Below, piece by piece: positions 24,342 through 36,358 of a DNA stretch of 64,000 bases (position 1 is the first letter of the stretch; the number at the start of each line of letters is the position of its first letter). The notes under the pieces are model-generated. The model was given only the letters and a program-made list of their open reading frames with translations. It was not told the DNA's origin and made no database searches. A program made the position numbers and the translations under genes. The DNA comes from Gemmobacter nectariphilus (GTDB lineage Bacteria > Pseudomonadota > Alphaproteobacteria > Rhodobacterales > Rhodobacteraceae): NCBI GenBank assembly GCA_020721445.1, contig DYMU01000004.1:112200-176199 (forward strand), given 5' to 3'.

Positions 24342-24356
24342 TTAAGGTCAGATTAA
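24342..24356 (+). promoter_or_regulatory. CtrA-type site TTAA-N7-TTAA
   Basis: ttaaggtcagattaa upstream of cckA. Confidence 0.55.
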
Positions 24357-24364
24357 CGATTTAC

Positions 24365-26713
24365 GTGCTTTCTGGCAGCAGAGCAACTTTTGGGGGTGCA
24401 CAGGGCGTGCTGGCGGGGCTTCAAGGTACATCCGAAGTGGTGGAAATCGCGCGCAGCCTTGCGGGGCGCGCCCGGTTCCTGCTGGCAGGGGCCTTGGCCG
24501 CCCTTGCGGTTTTCGCACTGTCTGCGCAGCCGTCGTGGCGGTTGGCGGCCCTTGTGGTTGCGGTCACGCTGGCGGGTCTGGTGCTGGTGCTGTGGGGCAT
24601 CGTCCGCGCCGCCGACTGGGCAGACCGGCGGGCGCTGCGGTCGGTGGCAAAGCTGGTCGGTCACGACGCAACGCCGTGTTTCACCACCGATGCCATGGGT
24701 CAGATCCAGTTTCGCAATACCGCGGCACAGGCGCGGTTTGGCCCTGCCTCGGCCACCCTGATCGCCGCCTTGCAAGACCACTTTGCCAGCCCGGCATCGG
24801 TGCTTTATCGTCTGCAATCGCGGGCAGATGCCGTCGGGGCCGCGCGCGAAGATGTGGTCACCCGGCGCGGCCATTCGCGGCTGTCGGTGCATCGCATTGC
24901 CAAGACGCAGTTCCTGTGGCGTCTGGAAGAATTCGTTGATCGCCCGCTGTCGGGGCGCGGCGCCGAAGGGCTAAGCCTGCCGATGCTGATTGCCAACAAG
25001 CAAGGCGTGATCCTGTTCACCAACGAAGCCATGCGTCGTCTGCTGGGCGGGCGGCCGAAACGGCTGGATCGCGTGTTCACCTCGCTTAACCCGCGCAATG
25101 GCGAAGAACTGGATGTCGCATGCCAGACCGGCCCGGTACGTGCCATTCTTGCCGAAATCTCTGGCCCGGGGGAACGGCGCGAGATCTATTTGCTGCCGGT
25201 ACCCCGGCGCGACGGTGCAGACCAGATCATGGCCGATTTTGAACATGTGCCGGTGGCGCTGTTGCGCTTTGCCGCCGATGGCACGCTGCTGGTGGCCAAC
25301 CGCGCCGGGCGTGAGGTTCTGGGCCTCAGCGCCAAGGGCCATTACATGTTTCACGATCTTTACGAAGGGTTGGGACGGTCGGTGCTGGACTGGCTGGGCG
25401 ACGTGGTGACCGAACGTCTTTCCCATGGCTCGGAAGTGTTGCGCGCGCGTCAGGGCCAGCCGGATGCTTTCCATCAGGTCACCTTGCGCCGCATCGTCGA
25501 TCAGGGGCGTGCCGGGGTCTTGGCCGTGGTGCAGGATGCAACCGCGCTCAAGCGGCTGGAAGCGCAATTCGTGCAAAGCCAGAAGATGCAGGCCATCGGC
25601 CAGTTGGCTGGCGGAATAGCCCATGATTTCAACAACCTGTTGACGGCCATCACCGGCCATTGTGATCTGTTGCTGCTGCGCCACGTGCAAGAGGACAAGG
25701 ATTTCGCCGACCTTGTTCAGATCAACCAGAACGCCAATCGCGCGGCCGCCCTTGTGTCGCAACTGCTGGCATTTTCCCGCAAGCAGACGCTGAAGCCCGA
25801 AAGGATTGACTTGCAAGAGGTGCTGGGCGACATGACGCATCTTCTGAATCGGCTGGTGGGCGAAAAGGTGCGCCTGCGCCTGTCGCATGCGCCTGACCTT
25901 GGTCCCATCCGTGCCGACAAGCGGCAGTTGGAACAGGTGTTGATGAACCTGGTGGTCAATGCGCGCGATGCGATGACGGAAGGTGGAGTCATCCGGGTTG
26001 AGACCGAGGCGCTGACCTTGCTGGAAGACCTGCGCCGCGACCGGGCGGTTGTGCCCGCTGGCAGCTATGCGGTGATACGCGTCACCGATACCGGATGTGG
26101 CATCCCGCCCGAACGCTTGGACAAGATATTCGAGCCGTTCTACACCACCAAGCGCCCGGGGGAAGGCACGGGCCTGGGGCTTTCCACCGTATACGGCATC
26201 GTCAAGCAATCCGGCGGCTTCATCTTTGTCGATTCGGCAGTAGATGAAGGCACTGTGTTCCATCTGTATTTCCCCAGCCATGCGCAGCACGACGAAGACC
26301 GGGCAAGCCTGCCGCCCGAACCCGCCCGCAAGATCGTTTTGCGCCAAGGGGAAGGCGTCGTGCTTCTGGTCGAGGATGAGGCCCCGGTCCGCGCCTTTGC
26401 CAGCCGCGCGCTGCGCTTGCGGGGCTATACGGTGCTGGAAGCGGATTGCGCCGAAGCGGCGTTGCGCCTGCTCGAAGACCCCGGCCTTGAGATTGATGTC
26501 TTTGTGACCGACGTCGTCATGCCCGGGATGGATGGCCCAAGCTGGGTGAAACAGGCCCGCGAACGGCGGCCAGATGTGCGCGTCGTCTTCATGTCCGGAT
26601 ATTCCGAGGACTGCCTGCAAGAAGAACAGGGCCGGTTGCCGAATGCGGTCTTCCTGGCAAAACCGTTCTCTCTCAATGAACTGGCCATCACCGTTCAGGG
26701 GCAGTTGCATTAG
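24365..26713 (+). CDS. cckA: Hybrid sensor histidine kinase CckA
   Basis: Two N-terminal TMs, PAS, IGQLAGGIAHDFNNLLTAITGHCDLLLLRH, C-terminal receiver; start could be GTG 24407. Confidence 0.9.
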   Translation: MLSGSRATFGGAQGVLAGLQGTSEVVEIARSLAGRARFLLAGALAALAVFALSAQPSWRLAALVVAVTLAGLVLVLWGIVRAADWADRRALRSVAKLVGHDATPCFTTDAMGQIQFRNTAAQARFGPASATLIAALQDHFASPASVLYRLQSRADAVGAAREDVVTRRGHSRLSVHRIAKTQFLWRLEEFVDRPLSGRGAEGLSLPMLIANKQGVILFTNEAMRRLLGGRPKRLDRVFTSLNPRNGEELDVACQTGPVRAILAEISGPGERREIYLLPVPRRDGADQIMADFEHVPVALLRFAADGTLLVANRAGREVLGLSAKGHYMFHDLYEGLGRSVLDWLGDVVTERLSHGSEVLRARQGQPDAFHQVTLRRIVDQGRAGVLAVVQDATALKRLEAQFVQSQKMQAIGQLAGGIAHDFNNLLTAITGHCDLLLLRHVQEDKDFADLVQINQNANRAAALVSQLLAFSRKQTLKPERIDLQEVLGDMTHLLNRLVGEKVRLRLSHAPDLGPIRADKRQLEQVLMNLVVNARDAMTEGGVIRVETEALTLLEDLRRDRAVVPAGSYAVIRVTDTGCGIPPERLDKIFEPFYTTKRPGEGTGLGLSTVYGIVKQSGGFIFVDSAVDEGTVFHLYFPSHAQHDEDRASLPPEPARKIVLRQGEGVVLLVEDEAPVRAFASRALRLRGYTVLEADCAEAALRLLEDPGLEIDVFVTDVVMPGMDGPSWVKQARERRPDVRVVFMSGYSEDCLQEEQGRLPNAVFLAKPFSLNELAITVQGQLH

Positions 26714-26881
26714 CGCAACGCAGGTCAGATTGACCGACGGCAAGGCATCACCGTCACGTCCCGTCTGACGCAGCACGCGCGCCTTGCCGACCGGCGTAAA
26801 CCATCCCTTAACCAATATGTGAAAATCCTGATCTGGTGAGAATATGCTTGAAATGTTCCTCTTTTATTCTCATAAGAGAAA

Positions 26882-26896
26882 GAACACTTGGGGAAC
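26882..26896. promoter_or_regulatory. Alphaproteobacterial LexA (SOS) box GAAC-N7-GAAC
   Basis: gaacacttggggaac, about 48 bp upstream of recA. Confidence 0.8.
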
Positions 26897-26943
26897 AAGC
26901 GCAATGATTGCCGCTGAACCGCGGCTGTGAAATAAGGAGCGGG

Positions 26944-28026
26944 ATGATGGCGGTGGCGAACCTCCTCGATTTGAACGGGAAGCGCGAAATGGACAAGTCA
27001 AAGGCGCTCGAAAGCGCTCTGGCACAGATCGAACGGCAGTTCGGCAAGGGCTCGATCATGCGTCTGGGCGCCAACAGCCCGGCGATGGATATCGAGGCAA
27101 CATCGACAGGCTCGCTTGGCCTTGATATCGCCTTGGGGATCGGGGGCCTGCCAAAGGGTCGGATCATCGAGATTTACGGCCCCGAAAGCTCGGGCAAGAC
27201 CACGCTGACGCTGCATGTGGTGGCCGAAGAGCAGAAAAAAGGCGGCGTCTGCGCCTTTGTCGATGCCGAACACGCGCTTGATCCGCAATATGCCAAGAAA
27301 CTGGGCGTTAATCTGGATGAATTGCTGATCAGCCAGCCCGATACCGGCGAACAGGCACTGGAAATCGTCGACACCCTGGTGCGATCGGGCGCGGTCAGCC
27401 TTGTGGTTGTCGATTCGGTGGCGGCGCTGACCCCAAAGGCCGAGCTTGAAGGCGACATGGGCGACATGCAGATGGGCAGCCAGGCCCGCCTGATGAGCCA
27501 GGCCATGCGCAAGCTGACCGCCAGCATTGGCCGCAGCAATTGCATGGTGATCTTCATCAACCAGATCCGCATGAAGATCGGGGTGATGTTCGGCAGCCCG
27601 GAAACCACCACCGGCGGCAACGCGCTGAAGTTTTATGCCAGCGTGCGGCTTGATATCCGCCGGATCGGCTCGATCAAGGAAAAGGACGACGTCGTGGGCA
27701 ACTCGACCCGCGTCAAGGTGGTGAAGAACAAGGTGGCCCCGCCGTTCAAGCAGGTCGAATTCGACATCATGTATGGCGAAGGCATCTCGAAAACCGGTGA
27801 GTTGATTGATATCGGCGTCAAGGCCGGTGTGGTCGAAAAATCCGGCTCGTGGTATTCTTATGGCGATGAGCGGATCGGGCAGGGGCGCGAAAATGCCAAG
27901 CTGTTCCTGAAGTCCAACCCCACCATCGCCAATGAAATCGAGGACAAGATCCGCGCGGCCAATGGGCTGGACTTTCACATGGCCGAAGGTGACGCCACCG
28001 CCGAAGACGATGTGATGGACACCTGA
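26944..28026 (+). CDS. recA: Recombinase RecA
   Basis: [36 protein letters not shown]. Confidence 0.98.
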   Translation: MMAVANLLDLNGKREMDKSKALESALAQIERQFGKGSIMRLGANSPAMDIEATSTGSLGLDIALGIGGLPKGRIIEIYGPESSGKTTLTLHVVAEEQKKGGVCAFVDAEHALDPQYAKKLGVNLDELLISQPDTGEQALEIVDTLVRSGAVSLVVVDSVAALTPKAELEGDMGDMQMGSQARLMSQAMRKLTASIGRSNCMVIFINQIRMKIGVMFGSPETTTGGNALKFYASVRLDIRRIGSIKEKDDVVGNSTRVKVVKNKVAPPFKQVEFDIMYGEGISKTGELIDIGVKAGVVEKSGSWYSYGDERIGQGRENAKLFLKSNPTIANEIEDKIRAANGLDFHMAEGDATAEDDVMDT

Positions 28027-28048
28027 CGGACCGGGAGGCGGGAAAGCG

Positions 28049-28078
28049 CGGGCCGGGCACACCCCGGCCCGCTTTTCA
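28049..28078 (+). terminator. recA intrinsic terminator
   Basis: cgggccgggcacaccccggcccgctttt. Confidence 0.7.
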
Positions 28079-28172
28079 GGGGCCGCCTCTACCCCCGGTG
28101 GACAGGGGCAGCGCACAAGGGTAAACGGTGGGCAAACCCGCTGAACCTCTGAGCCGAAGGGCCTTTATCACC

Positions 28173-30827
28173 ATGGCGTCGCTGAACGATATCCGCTCGA
28201 CCTTCCTCGATTTCTTTGCCCGCAACGGCCACAAGGTTGTGGACTCGTCGCCGCTTGTGCCGCGCAATGATCCGACGCTGATGTTTGCCAATTCGGGCAT
28301 GGTGCAATTCAAGAACCTGTTCACCGGGTTGGAGACGCGCGATTACACCCGTGCCACCACCGCGCAGAAATGCGTCCGCGCCGGTGGCAAGCACAACGAT
28401 CTGGACAATGTGGGCTATACCGCGCGGCACCACACGTTTTTCGAGATGCTGGGCAACTTCAGTTTCGGAGATTACTTCAAGGCCGAAGCCATTGCCTTTG
28501 CCTGGGAGTTGCTGACCAAGGATTTCGGTCTGGACCGCTCGAAACTGCTGGTCACGGTCTATCACACCGATGATGAGGCGGCCGAGATCTGGAAAAAGGT
28601 GGCCGGTTTTGATGACAGCAAGGTCATCCGCATCCCCACCGATGACAATTTCTGGCGGATGGGCCCGACCGGCCCCTGTGGCCCCTGCACCGAGATTTTC
28701 TATGACCATGGCGACCATATCTGGGGTGGCCCGCCCGGCAGCGCAGAGGAAGATGGCGACCGGTTCATCGAGATCTGGAACAACGTCTTCATGCAGAATG
28801 AACAGTTTGCCGACGGCACGCTGCGGCCGCTGGACATGCAGTCGATCGACACCGGCATGGGGCTGGAGCGTATTGGCGCGCTGCTGCAAGGCAAGCACGA
28901 CAATTACGACACCGACCTGATGCGCAGCCTGATCGAGGCCTCGGCCAATGCCACCAGCAGTGATCCCGATGGCCCCGGCAAGACCCATCATCGGGTCATC
29001 GCCGACCATTTGCGGTCCACCAGTTTCCTGATTGCCGACGGGGTGATGCCCAGCAATGAGGGTCGCGGCTATGTGCTGCGCCGGATCATGCGCCGTGCGA
29101 TGCGCCACGCGCATATGCTGGGGTCGCAAGACCCGGTGATGTTCAAGCTGGTGCCCGCGTTGGTGCGGCAGATGGGGGCGGCTTACCCCGAGTTGCAACG
29201 GGCCCACTCTTTGATCGAAGAGACGTTGAAGCTGGAGGAAACCCGCTTCAAGACCACGCTGGATCGGGGCTTGCGGCTGCTGGATGACGAGTTGGATGAC
29301 TTGCCCGAAGGCGCAGACCTGCCCGGCGCGGCGGCGTTCCGGCTGTATGATACCTATGGCTTCCCGCTGGACCTGACGCAGGATGCGCTGCGCGAACGCG
29401 GGCGCGCCGTCGATGTGGCGGGGTTTGACGCGGCGATGGCCGAGCAAAAGGCCAAGGCGCGGGCGGCATGGTCAGGCACGGGTGAAGCCGCCGACAGCCG
29501 GATCTGGTTCGAGATTGACGAAGAGCATGGCGTGACCGAGTTTCTGGGCTATGACACCGAAACCGCCGAAGGGGTGATCAATGCCCTGGTGCGTGACGGC
29601 GTGGCCATTGCCTCGGCCTCGGAAGGTGAGGCGGTGCAGATCGTCGTCAACCAGACGCCGTTTTATGCCGAATCGGGCGGGCAGGTGGGCGATACCGGCC
29701 TGATCCGCACCGCCACCGGCATGGCCGAGGTCACCGATACCCGCAAATCGGCGGGTGTGTTCCTGCACATCGCGCGGGTGATTGAGGGCAGCATCACCAA
29801 AGGCCAGCCCGCCAAGCTGGAGGTCGGTCATTCGCGCCGTCGCCAGATCCGCGCCAACCACTCGGCCACCCACCTGCTGCACGAGGCGTTGCGCCGCGCG
29901 CTGGGGGACCACGTCGCGCAAAAGGGCAGCCTGAACGCGCCGGACCGTCTGCGCTTTGACTTCAGCCACAACGCAGCCCTTTCCGCCGACGAGATCGGGC
30001 AGGTTGAAGTCGAGGTGAATGACTACATCCGCCAGAACAGCCCTGTCGAAACCCGTATCATGACCCCCGATGATGCCCGTGCCATTGGCGCGCAGGCGCT
30101 CTTTGGCGAGAAATACGGCGATGAGGTGCGCGTGGTGTCGATGGGCGTGCTGGAGGGCAGCGCCAAGGGGGCCGAGGGCAACACTTATAGTCTGGAGTTG
30201 TGCGGCGGCACCCATGTGGCACGCACCGGCGATATCGGGGCGTTCGTGCTGACCGCCGAGTCGGCCTCGTCGGCGGGCGTGCGTCGGATCGAGGCGCTGA
30301 CCGGGCAGGCGGCCTTGGCCGAATTGCGCCGGCGCGACAGACTGCTTGCCGAGGTGGAAGGCCTGCTGAAAGTGGGAGAGGCCGAGACGATTGCCCGCCT
30401 GCGCGCCGTGCTGGACGAACGTCGCGCCTTGCAAAACGAGGTCACCCAATTGCGCCGCGATCTGGCGATGGGGGGCAAGTCGGGCGGGGCCGAGGCCAAG
30501 ACAATCAATGGCTTGCAGTTCATTGCTCAGGTGCTTTCGGGCGTTTCGGGCAAGGATCTTCCGGCGATGATAGACGAGTTGAAGGCAAAGCTTGGCTCGG
30601 GGGCCGTGCTGCTGATCGCCGATACGGGCGGCAAGCCCGCGGTGGCCGCAGGCGTCACGGCAGACCTGACCGCGCGCCTGTCAGCGGTGGCGCTGGTCAA
30701 GGCCGCGGCCGAGGCGATGGGTGGCAAGGGCGGCGGCGGCCGGCCAGACATGGCGCAGGCTGGCGGCGCCGATATTGCCCAGGCTGACGCGGCGATTGCT
30801 GCCGCCGAAGCTGTGATCGGGGGATAG
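28173..30827 (+). CDS. alaS: Alanyl-tRNA synthetase
   Basis: [56 protein letters not shown]. Confidence 0.97.
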   Translation: MASLNDIRSTFLDFFARNGHKVVDSSPLVPRNDPTLMFANSGMVQFKNLFTGLETRDYTRATTAQKCVRAGGKHNDLDNVGYTARHHTFFEMLGNFSFGDYFKAEAIAFAWELLTKDFGLDRSKLLVTVYHTDDEAAEIWKKVAGFDDSKVIRIPTDDNFWRMGPTGPCGPCTEIFYDHGDHIWGGPPGSAEEDGDRFIEIWNNVFMQNEQFADGTLRPLDMQSIDTGMGLERIGALLQGKHDNYDTDLMRSLIEASANATSSDPDGPGKTHHRVIADHLRSTSFLIADGVMPSNEGRGYVLRRIMRRAMRHAHMLGSQDPVMFKLVPALVRQMGAAYPELQRAHSLIEETLKLEETRFKTTLDRGLRLLDDELDDLPEGADLPGAAAFRLYDTYGFPLDLTQDALRERGRAVDVAGFDAAMAEQKAKARAAWSGTGEAADSRIWFEIDEEHGVTEFLGYDTETAEGVINALVRDGVAIASASEGEAVQIVVNQTPFYAESGGQVGDTGLIRTATGMAEVTDTRKSAGVFLHIARVIEGSITKGQPAKLEVGHSRRRQIRANHSATHLLHEALRRALGDHVAQKGSLNAPDRLRFDFSHNAALSADEIGQVEVEVNDYIRQNSPVETRIMTPDDARAIGAQALFGEKYGDEVRVVSMGVLEGSAKGAEGNTYSLELCGGTHVARTGDIGAFVLTAESASSAGVRRIEALTGQAALAELRRRDRLLAEVEGLLKVGEAETIARLRAVLDERRALQNEVTQLRRDLAMGGKSGGAEAKTINGLQFIAQVLSGVSGKDLPAMIDELKAKLGSGAVLLIADTGGKPAVAAGVTADLTARLSAVALVKAAAEAMGGKGGGGRPDMAQAGGADIAQADAAIAAAEAVIGG

Positions 30828-30830
30828 ATC

Positions 30831-31121
30831 ATGCCAACCGCCTTGTGGATTGCCCATGTCGAGGTGACCGACCCCGATGCCTACGCCACCTATGCCCGCG
30901 GTGCGGGGCCGGCGATTGCCGCGCATGGCGGGGTGTTTCTGGCCCGGGGTGGCCGATACGTCCAACTGGAAGGCCGCGACCGCGCCCGCAATGTGGTGGC
31001 ACGCTTTCCCAGCCTTGAGGCAGCGGTTGCCTGCTACAACAGCGCCGACTATCAGGCGGCCTTGGCGCATGCCAAGGGGGCCTCGGTCCGCGATCTGGTG
31101 GTGGTCGAGGAAATCGGCTGA
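30831..31121 (+). CDS. DUF1330 family protein
   Basis: MPTALWIAHVEVTDPDAYATYARGA...VARFPSLEAAVACYNSADYQ. Confidence 0.88.
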   Translation: MPTALWIAHVEVTDPDAYATYARGAGPAIAAHGGVFLARGGRYVQLEGRDRARNVVARFPSLEAAVACYNSADYQAALAHAKGASVRDLVVVEEIG

Positions 31122-31152
31122 TTATTTCAGCACAGTGACGCTGTTATTGCGC

Positions 31153-31188
31153 AGGCCTGTCGTAACATATTTACGACAGGCCTTTTTT
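31153..31188 (+). terminator. Intrinsic terminator, 13-bp perfect stem
   Basis: aggcctgtcgtaa-catat-ttacgacaggcctttttt. Confidence 0.92.
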
Positions 31189-31255
31189 GCGCGATATATG
31201 AAGGCGTAACACCTTGGGACAGTATCATGTTTTTCATCGCCGCAGGGGCACGCTG

Positions 31256-32056
31256 ATGTGCCGTTGGGCCGCCTATACCGGGGCGTCAATCTTTCTGGAA
31301 GAGATCATCAGCCGTCCGGGCCATTCGCTGATCCACCAGTCGCATTGCGCCACGCAATGCCATACCGCGATCAACGCCGATGGTTTTGGCGTGGCCTGGT
31401 ATGGCGAGCGGGCTGAGCCGGGGCTTTACCGCGATGTGATGCCGGCTTGGTCTGACCCCAATTTGCGCAGCCTGACCGCGCAGGTGAAATCGGGGTTGTT
31501 TCTGGCCCATGTCCGCGCCAGCACCGGCACCGCCACCAGCCGCAACAACTGCCATCCGTTCACCTATGGACGGTGGAGTTTCATGCACAATGGCCAGATC
31601 GGCGGCTATGATGCGTTCCGCCGCGATGCCGACATGCTGATCCCCGATGCGCTTTACCCCTGTCGCAAGGGCGCGACCGATTCCGAAGCCTTGTTCCTGA
31701 TCGCGATTGCCGAAGGTCTGGACGCCGACCCCAAGGGCGCGATGGAACGGGCGGCGGCCAAGCTGATCGCGCTGGCCCGCGCCAAGGGGGCGGCGCCGTT
31801 TCTGCGGCTGACCGGGGCCTTGTCGGATGGCAAACACCTCTATGCCATGCGCTATGCCACCGATGACCATGCGCCGACGCTGTATCACCGCTGGTCCGAT
31901 ACTCGTGGCGGCCGGGCGGTGGTGTCGGAACCGCTGGAGACAGATGAAGGCGGCTGGATCGAGGTTCCGCCCAATGTGTTTTGCACCTTTGAAGGCGAAT
32001 CTGTGGTGATGGAGGATTTTCATCCCTGCCGGATCGCCGCGATGGCGGCCGAATGA
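31256..32056 (+). CDS. Class II glutamine amidotransferase (YafJ-like)
   Basis: MCRWAAYTGASIFLEEIISRPGHSLIHQSH; HNGQIGG. Confidence 0.88.
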   Translation: MCRWAAYTGASIFLEEIISRPGHSLIHQSHCATQCHTAINADGFGVAWYGERAEPGLYRDVMPAWSDPNLRSLTAQVKSGLFLAHVRASTGTATSRNNCHPFTYGRWSFMHNGQIGGYDAFRRDADMLIPDALYPCRKGATDSEALFLIAIAEGLDADPKGAMERAAAKLIALARAKGAAPFLRLTGALSDGKHLYAMRYATDDHAPTLYHRWSDTRGGRAVVSEPLETDEGGWIEVPPNVFCTFEGESVVMEDFHPCRIAAMAAE

Positions 32057-32084
32057 AGATCGGCCCGTAACGACTTGGGATCAC

Positions 32085-32117
32085 AAAAAAAACCCGCCTT
32101 TCGGCGGGTTTTTTATT
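32085..32117. terminator. Bidirectional terminator between convergent genes
   Basis: aaaaaaaacccgcctttcggcgggttttttatt. Confidence 0.92.
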
Positions 32118-33934
32118 CAGGCGCTGCGCGATTGGCGCTTGCGTTCGTTCGGGTCCAGATAGCGCTTGCGCATCCGCACCGATTTGGGCGTGACCTCGAC
32201 CAGTTCGTCATCGTCGATATAGGCGATGCACTGCTCAAGGCTCAGCTTGACCGGGGTGGTCAGGCGCACGGCCTCATCCGTGCCAGATGCCCGCACGTTG
32301 GTCAATTGCTTGCCCTTCAGCGGGTTCACCTCAAGGTCATTCTCGCGGCTGTGTTCGCCGATGATCATGCCGGTGTAGACCGGTTCCTGCACGCCAATGA
32401 AGAAGTGGCCGCGATCTTCCAGTTTCCACATCGCATAGGCGACCGAAATGCCCGATTCCATCGAGATCAGCACACCTTGACGGCGACCCTCGATGGCGCC
32501 CTTGTGCGGCGTCCAGCCGTGGAACACGCGGTTCAAGACGCCGGTGCCGCGGGTATCGGTCATGAACTGGCCGTGATAGCCGATCAGCCCGCGCGACGGC
32601 ACATGCGCGATGATGCGGGTCTTGCCGGCACCGGCGGGCTTCATCTCGATCAGATCGCCCTTGCGCGGGCCGGTCAGCTTTTCGATCACCGGGCCGGTGT
32701 ATTCGTCATCAACGTCGATGGTGACTTCTTCCACCGGTTCATGGCGCACGCCGTCGATTTCCTGAAAGATCACGCGCGGGCGCGAGATCGACAGTTCAAA
32801 CCCTTCGCGGCGCATGTTTTCGATCAAAACGCCCATCTGCAATTCGCCGCGACCCGCCACTTCAAAGGCGTCGCCGCCGGGGGTGTCGGTGACCTTGATC
32901 GCGACGTTGATTTCGGCTTCCTTCATCAACCGCTCGCGGATGACGCGGGACTGCACCTTGTTGCCTTCCTTGCCGGCCAGCGGGCTGTCGTTGATCCCGA
33001 AGGTGACCGAGATGGTCGGCGGGTCAATCGGCTGGGCGGGCAGGGCGGTATCCACCTCAAGCGCGCACAGCGTATCGGCCACGGTGGCCTTCGACATGCC
33101 GGCCAGGGTAACGATATCGCCGGCCTCGGCGGCATCAATCGGGGTCATCACCAGCCCACGGTAGGCCAGTACCTTGGACACCCGGAACTGTTCCAGTTTT
33201 TCGCCATCGCGGCTGAGCGCCTTGATCGTCTCACCAGCGCGCAAGGTGCCTGCCTCAACCCGACCGGTCAGGATGCGACCGATGAACGGGTCGGCCGACA
33301 GCGTGGTGGCCAGCATCTGGAACGGCTCGGCCCGCCGCGCGATCTGCGCCGGTGCCGGAACATGTTTCAGCACCAGATTGTAAAGCGCCGACAGGTCTTT
33401 GCGCGGCCCGTCCAGTTCGGTATCGGCCCAGCCGTTGCGGCCCGACGCATAAAGCACCGGAAAATCAAGCTGGTCATCATCGGCGCCAAGGTTGGCGAAC
33501 AGATCGAACACCTCGTTCAGCGCCCGGTCGGGTTCGGCATCGGCCTTGTCGACCTTGTTCAAGACCACGATCGGGCGCAGGCCAAGGGCAAGCGCCTTTG
33601 ATGTCACGAACTTGGTTTGCGGCATCGGGCCTTCGGCGGCGTCCACCAGCAGCACCACGCCGTCGACCATGCTCAGGATCCGCTCAACCTCGCCGCCGAA
33701 ATCGGCGTGGCCGGGGGTGTCGACGATGTTGATCCGCGCGCCCGCCCATTCCAGCGAGGTGCACTTGGCCAGAATGGTGATCCCACGCTCGCGTTCAATG
33801 TCGTTGCTGTCCATGGCGCGTTCTGCGACGGCCTGGTTGTCGCGGAACGACCCCGACTGTTTCAGCAGTTCGTCCACAAGCGTGGTTTTGCCATGGTCGA
33901 CGTGCGCGATAATGGCGATGTTGCGAAGCTCCAT
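32117..33934 (-). CDS. typA: Translational GTPase TypA/BipA
   Basis: [46 protein letters not shown]. Confidence 0.96.
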   Translation of the reverse strand: MELRNIAIIAHVDHGKTTLVDELLKQSGSFRDNQAVAERAMDSNDIERERGITILAKCTSLEWAGARINIVDTPGHADFGGEVERILSMVDGVVLLVDAAEGPMPQTKFVTSKALALGLRPIVVLNKVDKADAEPDRALNEVFDLFANLGADDDQLDFPVLYASGRNGWADTELDGPRKDLSALYNLVLKHVPAPAQIARRAEPFQMLATTLSADPFIGRILTGRVEAGTLRAGETIKALSRDGEKLEQFRVSKVLAYRGLVMTPIDAAEAGDIVTLAGMSKATVADTLCALEVDTALPAQPIDPPTISVTFGINDSPLAGKEGNKVQSRVIRERLMKEAEINVAIKVTDTPGGDAFEVAGRGELQMGVLIENMRREGFELSISRPRVIFQEIDGVRHEPVEEVTIDVDDEYTGPVIEKLTGPRKGDLIEMKPAGAGKTRIIAHVPSRGLIGYHGQFMTDTRGTGVLNRVFHGWTPHKGAIEGRRQGVLISMESGISVAYAMWKLEDRGHFFIGVQEPVYTGMIIGEHSRENDLEVNPLKGKQLTNVRASGTDEAVRLTTPVKLSLEQCIAYIDDDELVEVTPKSVRMRKRYLDPNERKRQSRSA

Positions 33935-34142
33935 CGGGAGGGGTCACTTTCAATAGGGTCTGACGATTGGCCTGCCCTTACCGCGAATCCAGCCGATTGG
34001 CCAGTGCCATCGCGCGGCGACCGGGCGCTTGTGGTGGCGCACCGGGATGATGGGTGGGAATTGATGGCAACTGTTGCCGTGGTGCCCTTTGCGGCCCCCG
34101 GGCTTTCGGGCACAGTGGTGGCAAAAGACCAATGAGGCAAAC

Positions 34143-35015
34143 ATGCAGGCACATCGCGCGGCCGGGGCCGTCAAGACCCTGAGGAAGGCTTCTGGATCAA
34201 CGAAAACCGAAACGTTGGGCAAGCTGGACACCAGCCCTGAACCCGAAAGCCCAAGGCCCGAAAACCCGGACAAGCTGGATCAGGTGCTGCGGCTGATCGA
34301 GGACAGTCTGCACCTGCAACGGGTGGCCTTGCTGGAGCCGGGCCGTATCCTGCGATTCTTTCACGATGCGCTGACGCAGGTGGCGCTGTGCCTGCCCGAG
34401 GCGGCCGAGGATTATACCCAGAAATCCATCCTGAAACATCGCAGCTTCCACCGCGCCAGACTGCTGGCCGCGGTGCAGGCGATGGGGCTGATCGGGCCCA
34501 AGACCACCCTTTGCGACATCGGTGCCAATATCGGCAATGATGCGGTCTATTTCGGCAAGGTGCTGGGGGCCAGGCGCATTGTGGCGTTTGAACCCTTGCC
34601 GCTGACCCATGCCACGCTGCGGCGCAATCTGGACCTGAACGGTCTGGGCGAGGCGCATGCCTACAACTGCATGCTGGGTGAGGCGTCGGGCCGCGGCAGG
34701 GTGGCGCGCTTCAACCCGCGCAATCTGGCCGCCACCAGCTTTGCCGCGTCGGACGGCGGGCCGATTCCGATGGTGGCGCTGGATGATCTGATTGACGCCG
34801 AAGAGTTGCAGGGCCTTGGCTTTGTCAAGCTGGATGCCGAGGGCGACGAGCTGGCAATCCTGCGCGGTGGGGCCAAGGTTCTGACAAGCCTGCGCCCGGC
34901 GCTGTGGCTGACGCTGCGCGGGGGCGCATTGGCGCAGGCGAAGGCGCTGTTGCAGCCCATGGGATACGCTGCGCACAGCATCGGCGCGCAGGACCATATC
35001 TTTACCGCGAAATGA
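34143..35015 (+). CDS. FkbM family methyltransferase
   Basis: LCDIGANIGNDAVYFGKVLGARRIVAFEPLPLTHATLRRNLDLN. Confidence 0.85.
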   Translation: MQAHRAAGAVKTLRKASGSTKTETLGKLDTSPEPESPRPENPDKLDQVLRLIEDSLHLQRVALLEPGRILRFFHDALTQVALCLPEAAEDYTQKSILKHRSFHRARLLAAVQAMGLIGPKTTLCDIGANIGNDAVYFGKVLGARRIVAFEPLPLTHATLRRNLDLNGLGEAHAYNCMLGEASGRGRVARFNPRNLAATSFAASDGGPIPMVALDDLIDAEELQGLGFVKLDAEGDELAILRGGAKVLTSLRPALWLTLRGGALAQAKALLQPMGYAAHSIGAQDHIFTAK

Positions 35016-35045
35016 AACGGGGCCGGGTTTCCCCGGCCCGCATGG

Positions 35046-36260
35046 TCAGCCTTGCAGCGCCTTGTTCAGGTATTCGTCGACCTTTTCCAGATAGCCCATC
35101 GTGGTCAGCCATTTCTGATCGGGGCCGACCAGCAGCGCTAGATCCTTGGTCATCCAGCCATCTTCAACCGTCTGCACACAGACCTTTTCCAGCGTGTCGG
35201 CAAAGCGGTGCAGGGCGTCGTTGTTGTCCAGCTTGGCACGGTGCTTCAAACCGCCGGTCCAGGCAAAGATCGACGCGATGGAATTGGTGCTGGTCTGCCG
35301 GCCCTTCTGGTGCTGGCGATAATGCCGCGTCACCGTGCCATGCGCGGCCTCGGCCTCGACGATCTTGCCATCAGGCGTCATCAGAACGCTTGTCATCAGA
35401 CCAAGGCTGCCAAAGCCCTGCGCCACGGTGTCAGACTGCACATCGCCGTCATAGTTCTTGCAGGCCCAGACATAGCCGCCCGACCATTTCATGGCGCTTG
35501 CCACCATGTCGTCGATCAGCCGGTGTTCATAGGTGATGCCGGCCTTCTTGAAGGCATCGGCAAATTCTTCGTCAAACACCTTCTGGAACAGATCCTTGAA
35601 GCGCCCGTCATAGGCCTTAAGGATGGTGTTCTTGGTCGAAAGATACACCGGCCAGCCCTTCAGCAGGCCATAGTTCAGCGACGACCGGGCAAAGTCGATG
35701 ATGCTGTCATCCAGATTATACATGCCCATGTAGACGCCCGCCGAAGGGGCGGAATACACGTCCCGCTCGATCACCGTGCCGTCGTCGCCGACGAATTTCA
35801 TCGTCAGCTTGCCCGCGCCGGGAAAGTGGAAATCGGTGGCGCGATACTGGTCGCCAAAGGCGTGGCGGCCGATCACGATCGGCTGGGTCCAGCCCGGCAC
35901 CAGACGCGGCACGTTGCGGCATATGATCGGCTCGCGGAAGATCACGCCGCCAAGGATGTTGCGGATGGTGCCGTTGGGCGATTTCCACATCTGTTTCAGG
36001 CCGAATTCTTCCACCCGCGCCTCATCTGGCGTGATGGTGGCGCATTTCACCGCGACGCCGACCTTCTTGGTCATCTCGGCGCTGTCGATGGTGATCTGGT
36101 CGTTGGTGCGGTCGCGCTCTTCAATGCCAAGGTCGTAATACAGCAGATCGACATCCAGATAGGGCAGGATCAGCTTTTTCTTGATGAAGTCCCAGATGAT
36201 CCGGGTCATCTCATCGCCGTCCATCTCGACGATGGGATTTGCCACCTTGATCTTGGTCAT
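35046..36260 (-). CDS. icd: NADP-dependent isocitrate dehydrogenase
   Basis: [36 protein letters not shown]. Confidence 0.97.
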   Translation of the reverse strand: MTKIKVANPIVEMDGDEMTRIIWDFIKKKLILPYLDVDLLYYDLGIEERDRTNDQITIDSAEMTKKVGVAVKCATITPDEARVEEFGLKQMWKSPNGTIRNILGGVIFREPIICRNVPRLVPGWTQPIVIGRHAFGDQYRATDFHFPGAGKLTMKFVGDDGTVIERDVYSAPSAGVYMGMYNLDDSIIDFARSSLNYGLLKGWPVYLSTKNTILKAYDGRFKDLFQKVFDEEFADAFKKAGITYEHRLIDDMVASAMKWSGGYVWACKNYDGDVQSDTVAQGFGSLGLMTSVLMTPDGKIVEAEAAHGTVTRHYRQHQKGRQTSTNSIASIFAWTGGLKHRAKLDNNDALHRFADTLEKVCVQTVEDGWMTKDLALLVGPDQKWLTTMGYLEKVDEYLNKALQG

Positions 36261-36358
36261 ATTCGGCCCTTTCGGTATTGGTATCTGCTGCTGCCGCTAT
36301 AGCGGAGTGTGGGGCGTTTGGAAAGCGTTGTATGCGACGGCATACTGATATCCTGCGC

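Noticed and set aside
36330-36345. GTATGC-GACG-GCATAC palindrome upstream of icd
   Set aside because: Clear dyad but a single occurrence with no known regulator I can tie it to; not enough to claim a site
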